Source: Niastella sp. (GTDB lineage Bacteria > Bacteroidota > Bacteroidia > Chitinophagales > Chitinophagaceae). From it: 64,000 nt of DNA. Shown one piece after another: positions 59,548-64,000 of this stretch. Where the stretch lies: contig JAGIBF010000005.1 of the NCBI GenBank assembly GCA_017744515.1, positions 1-64,000 of the forward strand, in the 5' to 3' direction. The position numbers and the translations under genes are program-made. The stretch's first letter is position 1, and each line of letters starts with the position of its first letter. The notes beneath the pieces were generated by a model. It searched no databases. It saw nothing but the letters and a program-made list of their open reading frames with translations, and had not been told where the DNA came from.

Positions 59548-59643
59548 ATCGTTTTTGTTTAGTTAGTTTGGTTTATCAATAATGTCAATCTGAATTATTA
59601 AAGCCGCCTTCGACAGGCTCAGACTGACAATTGATAATCTTAG

Positions 59644-59657
59644 TATGTATGTACATA
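59644..59657. promoter_or_regulatory. GntR/UTRA operator candidate 1
   Basis: TATGTATGTACATA: perfect 6-nt arms around TG, containing GTATGTAC, close to the GntR pattern GTnTAnAC. About 97 bp upstream of the susC start codon. Confidence 0.55.
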
Positions 59658-59770
59658 GTTACAATTAAGTATTATGATCACCAAATCTTTATTGAAAGAT
59701 TATTTTTAAGTTTATTATACAACTGTATATCAATTAATTATTAAACAATACATATAACCCAGAAATAACG

Positions 59771-59786
59771 ATATGTATTTACATAT
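59771..59786. promoter_or_regulatory. GntR/UTRA operator candidate 2
   Basis: ATATGTATTTACATAT: perfect 7-nt arms around TT, containing GTATTTAC. It shares the ATGTA/TACAT arms with candidate 1, 128 bp away centre to centre, and lies about 80 bp upstream of the GntR start codon. Confidence 0.6.
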
Positions 59787-59864
59787 TAAGTTCGAATTAG
59801 CATAAACAGGCTGTACGGATACCAAAGCCGGAATAGGATATTGTACTTATCTTTAATCTTACAA

Positions 59865-60608
59865 ATGAGTTTAATGAAGTATCGCATCAATCATAAAAGC
59901 CCTATTCCGCTGCACGTACAGGCCGAAGAATTGCTTAGAAAAATGATCAGGGACCCTCAGTTTGAGAATGGCAAGCTTTTTCCGAAGGAAGTGGACCTGG
60001 CCAAGCAACTGGCCATCTCACGCACCACACTTCGCCAGGCTATCAATAAGCTGGTGTATGAAGGGTTGCTGGCACGCAAGAAGGGTGTTGGCACTACCGT
60101 GGCACAACATACCGTGAGCTCACGTTCCAACAACTGGTTGAGCTTTTCGCAGGAAATGGCTGCCCGCGGTATCCCCATCAAGAATTTTGAATTGCACATC
60201 AGCTGGGTGGAGCCTGAAGAAAAAGTGGCGCAGTTCTTCGAGATCGGCACTGATAAGAAGATCCTTTGTCTTGAACGTCTGCGGGGCCGTCCTGAAGGTC
60301 CCTTCGTATATTTCATCTCTTACTTTCATCCCCGTGTCGGTCTCACCGGTGATGAAGACTTCAAACGTCCTCTGTATGAGATCCTGGAAAAGGATCATAG
60401 TGTGGTAGCTACTTTGTCAAAGGAAGAGATCAGCGCGCGGGCTTCGGACAAGTTTATTTCCAAAAAGCTGGAGATCGACGCCGGGTCGCCTATCTTATTG
60501 CGTAAGCGGTATGTGTTTGATCAGGATGACCGGCCTATAGAGTATAATATTGGGTATTACAGGGCGGATAGTTTTGTGTATACGACGGAGAGCCGCAGGG
60601 ATGTGTGA
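59865..60608 (+). CDS. GntR family regulator with UTRA domain (HutC type)
   Basis: 247 aa from MSLMKYRINH (59865; MKYR at 59874 also possible). The frame from 59841 would start upstream of the likely -7 box. The winged helix is clear: IPLHVQAEELLRKMI, LFPKEVDLAKQLAISRTTLRQAINKLVYEGLLARKKGVGT. The UTRA ligand domain (about 95-245) has FFEIGTDKKILCLERLRGRPEGPFVYF and PILLRKRYVFDQDDRPIEYNIGYYRADSF. It should sense a sugar or sugar phosphate. Divergent from the PUL, so very likely its regulator, which is less usual than HTCS or ECF/anti-sigma control. Confidence 0.93.
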   Translation: MSLMKYRINHKSPIPLHVQAEELLRKMIRDPQFENGKLFPKEVDLAKQLAISRTTLRQAINKLVYEGLLARKKGVGTTVAQHTVSSRSNNWLSFSQEMAARGIPIKNFELHISWVEPEEKVAQFFEIGTDKKILCLERLRGRPEGPFVYFISYFHPRVGLTGDEDFKRPLYEILEKDHSVVATLSKEEISARASDKFISKKLEIDAGSPILLRKRYVFDQDDRPIEYNIGYYRADSFVYTTESRRDV

Positions 60609-60642
60609 ATGGTTGACAAGTTGAAAGGTTGATGGGTTGAAA
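60609..60642. repeat. Word repeat, GTTGACAAGTTGAAAGGTTGA family (second member)
   Basis: GGTTGACAAGTTGAAAGGTT and GATGGGTTGAAAAGG begin right after the GntR stop. Related to 37349-37380 after the GH13 stop. Confidence 0.6.
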
Positions 60643-60663
60643 AGGAAAGCCTTTTGCGTCGAT

Positions 60664-60758
60664 CAAAGCCGGAGGCTTTGAAATAGGCGTCACCAGCCAG
60701 AGGCTGGCGAATGAGGATGCAAGCGGCTTTGATATGGGCTGCTGCTTTGAAAAGCAGC
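60664..60758. other. Three hairpins in a row before the MscS gene
   Basis: CAAAGCCGGAGGCTTTG (60664-60680), CCAGCCAGAGGCTGG (60693-60707) and GCTGCTTTGAAAAGCAGC (60741-60758) are perfect stems of 6-8 bp. None has a U-tract. They may be a structured leader, a 3' structure of the GntR mRNA or a repeat insertion. Confidence 0.6.
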
Positions 60759-60763
60759 ATAAC

Positions 60764-60781
60764 AAATACATACATGTATTT
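60764..60781. promoter_or_regulatory. 18-bp palindrome upstream of the MscS gene
   Basis: AAATACAT-AC-ATGTATTT, perfect arms of 8 nt, 39 bp before the start codon at 60820. The outer letters resemble the GntR sites at 59644 and 59771 but the phase differs, so I do not assign it to that regulator. Confidence 0.4.
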
Positions 60782-60819
60782 GGATAAAATACATTACCTT
60801 ATGAAGGAATTTCCTGCTT

Positions 60820-63204
60820 ATGAAGTTCCTTTCTTCTTTGGTTTGCACGCTTGTGCTACTGGCCAATGTACTGGTGTGCCTGGGACAGGCTGCCGACTCT
60901 ACACGGCGACAGGATACGATGGCTGCTGTGACTGCACCTCAGTATATGGGTGATTCTGCTGTGTTTGCATCTTTCGATCAATTGGAGGCAATTCATAAGG
61001 AGCTGGTGTTGTGGGATATTGCTTTGCGCAGGGGTATCGATACGTTGCAGGTGATCGCCGATATGGGGCCTATCCAACATCAGCTGTATGAACTGCAACA
61101 GCTCGCCAATCTCCCCCGGCATAATAATAACCTGCGTTATCTTACCGGCAGCAAGATCATTGCCGATCAGTTGTTCAACAGGGTCAACTTTTATGAGGAT
61201 CATATTACCGGGTATTTCAAAAGGCTGCATCACCTCGAAGCGGCTTTTGAGCGATTGCGTTTTGATTCCTTGTCGCGGCAACAATACCGGCAACCTGATA
61301 TGCAACGTCTGTATATGCAAGGGCTGGCGCTGCTCTCCACCCGGTGGGAGCAGGTGAAAGGGCATCATGCAATGCTCATCTCCCGGCTGGGCGTTCTCCA
61401 GGGAAGGCTGGCAACACTGCACATGAGTATTACCGACCTACAGGAGACTTTACGTTTTGAACTGCAACGTTTCAACACGCATCTTTTCAGGGACAGGCAT
61501 CCGTTGCTGGGGTCGACCATGAATGATCCTTACTATACACCCGCCAAAGAAGAGCTTACAGATACCATCCGCTTTTCTGTCAACCTGCTGCAGGTGTATA
61601 TCGGTAGTTTGTCCGGGCTTTTTATATTGAATCTTATCCTGGCGGTGTTATTGGTCTTATGGATCTATTACAATCATGCTTTCATGATGCGGAAGAGTAT
61701 TTATGCTGCCGACATCAAGGAGCATGCGCCACGCGTGTCGCGGCATCCATTGGCGGCGGCTTTTACCATGTTGTTCTGCTTCTCTCCTTTCCTGTACAAG
61801 TACATGCCGTTCATTCTTTCCGCCTTGTTCATTCTCTGCTTGCTCATCAGCCTCACCTTCCAGCTATGGGAGACTCTTGAGTGGAAGCTTCGCTGGCGTT
61901 GGATCGGGCTTATCTTCCTGTTCATCCGGTTTGACCTGATGAACCTGTTTATCGATATTTCTTACTTTGAGAGGTGGCTGTTGATCGGTTTAAATATCGG
62001 ATGTATCTATATCCTGATCACCTCCTATTTTATCATTACCAAACGGGTCAAGACTTATAAGGGATTGTTGCTGGCCGTGATCGTTGTTACTTGTTTGCAG
62101 CAGCTATTGTCTGTTATTCTTAACCTGGCTGGTTATTTCAATGCTGCCCGTATCTTCTCTATCAACAGTGTGTTTACCGTGATCACTGCCATGGCGCTCA
62201 AGCTCAGTGTAGATATGCTCATCGAGCTTACTTATATGTTCTTTATCCGCCTGCAGCATCATAATATCATCGACCGGCAACAATCGTTTACCTCTATCCA
62301 ACAGGCTACCCGGCGGTTGCTCGTGATCTTTGCTGTAGGTGTATGGCTGGTAACTTTTACACGCACGGCCAATATGTATGATGTGATCTATGATGCCATT
62401 AGTATGTGGCTGACGCAGGACAGGATCATCGGCAATGCTACTTTTACGTTTGGTGGCGTGCTCGTGTTCCTCCTCATATTTGGTTTGGCTGTATTGGTAA
62501 GCAAGGCCATCGGTGTGATCATCGACCTGCTGGCCATGAACAGGAATACGTTGTTTGATCTTACCGGCTTGAAGAATGCCAAGTTGTTGTTCCGGTTGCT
62601 GATCCTGGCCACCGGTATCGTTATTGCGTTCGTGGCTTCGGGCATGCCCATGGACCGGTTCACCATCATCCTGGGTGCTTTGTCTGTAGGTATTGGGTTT
62701 GGGTTACAGCATCTCGTGAACAACATCGTGTCGGGCATCATTATAGCGATGGAGAAACCCATTCGTGTAGGTGATGTGATCGAGATGACGCCTAATACCG
62801 GTGTGGTAACGGAAATAGGGTTACGTTCCAGTACGCTTAAAACAAAAGATGGTTCTGATGTTATCATTCCCAATGGCGACCTGCTGGCCGGCAAACTCAT
62901 CAACTGGACTTTATCGGGACGGCAGCGGCGGTTGTCTGTCAGCTTTTATGTTGAAACGAGTAATGATCTCGATTCGCTCCGTCAGAAGATACACGCGCTG
63001 ATCGCAGAGAATAAGGACATACTGGCTGTGCCCGTGCCGCAGGTCGTGTTCCAGGAGCTGTCACTGTACGGGTTGCGTGTGGAGGTGTTGTTCTGGGTGA
63101 AAGACCTTTCGCTGAGCAAGGATACGCAAAGCCAGTTGCTGGAGGACATTGTGCGGATGTTCAATACGAATGGCATTAAGATCGTGCACCTTTCTGAACC
63201 ATGA
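60820..63204 (+). CDS. Mechanosensitive ion channel family protein (MscS type, large)
   Basis: 794 aa. A signal peptide (MKFLSSLVCTLVLLANVLVCLGQA) precedes a periplasmic helical domain of about 220 residues (VNFYEDHITGYFKRLHHLEAAFERL, cited as GYFKRLHHLEAAFERL). About ten membrane helices follow (260-600). The MscS pore and beta domain (about 600-720) reads ILGALSVGIGFGLQHLVNNI, VSGIIIAMEKPIRVGDVIEM and DGSDVIIPNGDLLAGKLINW; the C-terminal alpha/beta vestibule ends near 790. It opens when membrane tension rises and protects against osmotic downshock. It stands alone after the GntR gene. Confidence 0.95.
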   Translation: MKFLSSLVCTLVLLANVLVCLGQAADSTRRQDTMAAVTAPQYMGDSAVFASFDQLEAIHKELVLWDIALRRGIDTLQVIADMGPIQHQLYELQQLANLPRHNNNLRYLTGSKIIADQLFNRVNFYEDHITGYFKRLHHLEAAFERLRFDSLSRQQYRQPDMQRLYMQGLALLSTRWEQVKGHHAMLISRLGVLQGRLATLHMSITDLQETLRFELQRFNTHLFRDRHPLLGSTMNDPYYTPAKEELTDTIRFSVNLLQVYIGSLSGLFILNLILAVLLVLWIYYNHAFMMRKSIYAADIKEHAPRVSRHPLAAAFTMLFCFSPFLYKYMPFILSALFILCLLISLTFQLWETLEWKLRWRWIGLIFLFIRFDLMNLFIDISYFERWLLIGLNIGCIYILITSYFIITKRVKTYKGLLLAVIVVTCLQQLLSVILNLAGYFNAARIFSINSVFTVITAMALKLSVDMLIELTYMFFIRLQHHNIIDRQQSFTSIQQATRRLLVIFAVGVWLVTFTRTANMYDVIYDAISMWLTQDRIIGNATFTFGGVLVFLLIFGLAVLVSKAIGVIIDLLAMNRNTLFDLTGLKNAKLLFRLLILATGIVIAFVASGMPMDRFTIILGALSVGIGFGLQHLVNNIVSGIIIAMEKPIRVGDVIEMTPNTGVVTEIGLRSSTLKTKDGSDVIIPNGDLLAGKLINWTLSGRQRRLSVSFYVETSNDLDSLRQKIHALIAENKDILAVPVPQVVFQELSLYGLRVEVLFWVKDLSLSKDTQSQLLEDIVRMFNTNGIKIVHLSEP

Positions 63205-63261
63205 TTTATTGGATTTTAAGGATTGGGAGGATATCCGTTTGCTTCGTAGGGGCGCCAGCAG

Positions 63262-63403
63262 CCCTGCTGTTTTTGGTGAAAACTGCACTTTTTACCGTAC
63301 TACGCTATTTTCATACTCTAAGTATAGCTTTGGTATAGCTTTGCTATACTCCTGCTATACTCTATCCTACCTTTATCTTCACCGCGTCTATTTGTCAAAC
63401 ACT
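63262..63403. repeat. Phased 11-nt element, copy B (48-nt core plus eight units)
   Basis: The core starts CCCTGCTGTTTTTGGTGAAA and continues ACTGCACTTTTTACCG, matching copy A (40491 onward) at 37 of 48 positions without gaps. Eight 11-nt units follow from 63305, including GCTTTGGTATA, GCTTTGCTATA and CTCCTGCTATA, the eighth being CCGCGTCTATT (in copy A CCGCCTACGCT). TATA words recur every 11 nt. Lies 58 bp after the MscS stop. Function unknown. Confidence 0.75.
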
Positions 63404-63716
63404 CCTTTCTGTCACTGCTGCTGTCCATTTGTCATTTATAACGTAGTGCAACAAATGTAGTGCTAAAGAAGAGCGGATACAAGTGCTGATGGCGTAAAGC
63501 GCTCAAGATGGCTTGATATGGCTAATTCCGGCAACTTTGGCGCAATGACGTTACGAAGGACGTGCATCCCGCATAGCGGGACAAGCTCTATGCGCACAAA
63601 ACCTTTTAATACGTTTTCTACAAAGCTGTAGTCCCTAAAGGGGCTTAAAGGAATTAGTTTTCAATTGGGCCAGAAGCCCAGGAATAATACAGCGAGGCTG
63701 CCTCGCAGAGCTGCGC
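63404..63716. other. Non-coding stretch after element B
   Basis: Contains a minus-strand promoter toward element B (63452-63482), a hairpin TCCCGCATAGCGGGA near 63567 like the insert near 28380, and repeat-like words around 63630-63660 (CCCTAAAGGGGCTTAAAGG). No coding signal. Confidence 0.6.
63452..63482 (-). promoter_or_regulatory. Promoter directed into element B
   Basis: On the minus strand TTG (63480-63482), 20 nt, then TACATTTG (63452-63459), an exact consensus match. The start would be near 63448, about 45 nt before the units. No minus-strand gene lies downstream before the 3' end of the MscS gene, so the product would be a non-coding RNA or antisense to MscS. Confidence 0.5.
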
Positions 63717-64000
63717 TTACCGGAAGTCGAACCACAGGGTGCCGGTGTAGGGGGCGTTGAGCTGGACGTTCTTCTGACTTTGCGGACCCATGGCAGAAGC
63801 TGGCTGGAACTTGGTGCCGATGGGTTGTATGGCATTCAGGAATCCAATGTTGCCTGCCGGATAGTTGACGGTTGTATTGCTGTTGTAAGCTCCTTTGGGG
63901 CTTTCGGGTTTCAACATCTGGAAGAATAGTTTTTTGTCTTCTGTATATACCGTAAATGGAAATTCATTGGTTTGAACAGTAACCCAGGCTACTTCTGCAT
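63717..64000 (-). CDS. C-terminal end of an unidentified protein (5' part outside the window)
   Basis: Open from the window edge, about 94 codons, ending with LNAPYTGTLWFDFR and a stop at 63717. Visible text includes EVAWVTVQTNEFPFTVYTED, KKLFFQMLKPESPKGAYNSN and PAGNIGFLNAIQPIGTKF. The alternating pattern suggests a beta-rich C-terminal domain, perhaps of a glycoside hydrolase or other exported protein, but I do not recognise it. The internal Met at 63917 is unlikely to be the start, since the frame continues upstream with coding character. Confidence 0.75.
   Translation of the reverse strand, partial: AEVAWVTVQTNEFPFTVYTEDKKLFFQMLKPESPKGAYNSNTTVNYPAGNIGFLNAIQPIGTKFQPASAMGPQSQKNVQLNAPYTGTLWFDFR

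Larger units (their letters stand above)
59548..59864. other. Divergent regulatory region of the PUL and its GntR gene
   Basis: 317 bp, strongly AT-rich, with the CTTCGACAGGCTCAG repeat (59607-59629) in the susC leader, two GntR-type palindromes (59644-59657, 59771-59786) and a possible -7 box of the GntR gene (TATCTTTA, about 59849-59856). No open frame of note. Confidence 0.7.

Overview
The window reads as chromosomal DNA of a member of the Bacteroidota, most likely a Chitinophagaceae relative (Chitinophaga/Niastella type). The evidence is SusC/SusD pairs, a type IX secretion C-terminal domain, families such as DUF2911, DUF3667, DUF4397, DUF4959/5000 and DUF4998, LytS/LytTR two-component genes, and promoters of the Bacteroidota form TTG-N19-21-TAnnTTTG. 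I see no rRNA, tRNA, transposase, integrase or CRISPR array.

Layout. 1-1.3 kb: 5' part of a TonB receptor, divergent from a TetR gene and separated by a long palindrome and three phased direct repeats. 1.9-6.3 kb, minus strand: small membrane protein, DUF2911, SRPBCC, ABC-2 permease, sppA. 6.4-18.2 kb: housekeeping genes (folK, deoxynucleoside kinase, MFS exporter, CPA2 antiporter, YkgJ-type protein, tandem sterol desaturases, DUF3667, gcvP). 18.3-31 kb: envelope proteins, an acidic conserved protein, MgtC, a glycosyltransferase, a T9SS cargo, a LytTR regulator with a degenerate receiver, a deacetylase, a J-protein, a cytochrome c and a LytS/LytTR pair. 31-40 kb: an amidohydrolase-NTF2 fusion, a family 2A encapsulin operon (shell plus cysteine desulfurase cargo), a GH13 enzyme, an S41 peptidase and a membrane AraC regulator. 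40.2-43.5 kb: an accessory stretch with DUF-type genes. 44.8-59.5 kb: one long minus-strand polysaccharide utilisation locus (SusC, SusD, two binding lipoproteins, GH92, a six-hairpin glycosidase, a mannose-6-phosphate isomerase-like protein, a sugar porter), divergent from a GntR/UTRA regulator. 60.8-64 kb: an MscS channel and the 3' end of an unidentified gene.

How the genes work together. The PUL is built to bind and import an alpha-mannoside, release mannose in the periplasm, carry it in with a proton symporter and isomerise mannose-6-phosphate. Its GH92 has Gln where most GH92 enzymes have the catalytic acid Glu. Two GntR-type palindromes in the divergent intergenic region suggest direct control by the neighbouring regulator. 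The encapsulin shell and its cargo overlap by 17 bp, but the shell reading frame is broken by a 1-nt frameshift that separates its N-terminal arm from the body.

Most unusual signal. Two non-coding elements (40491-40632 and 63262-63403) share a 48-nt core (37/48 identical, ungapped) followed by eight degenerate units in exact 11-nt register. Each has a consensus Bacteroidota promoter on the opposite strand pointing into it. Next to the first copy lies a further array of CATAT words held in 11-nt phase over about 190 bp. I know of no described family like this. The intergenic regions also carry several families of dispersed short-word repeats, many covering stop codons.
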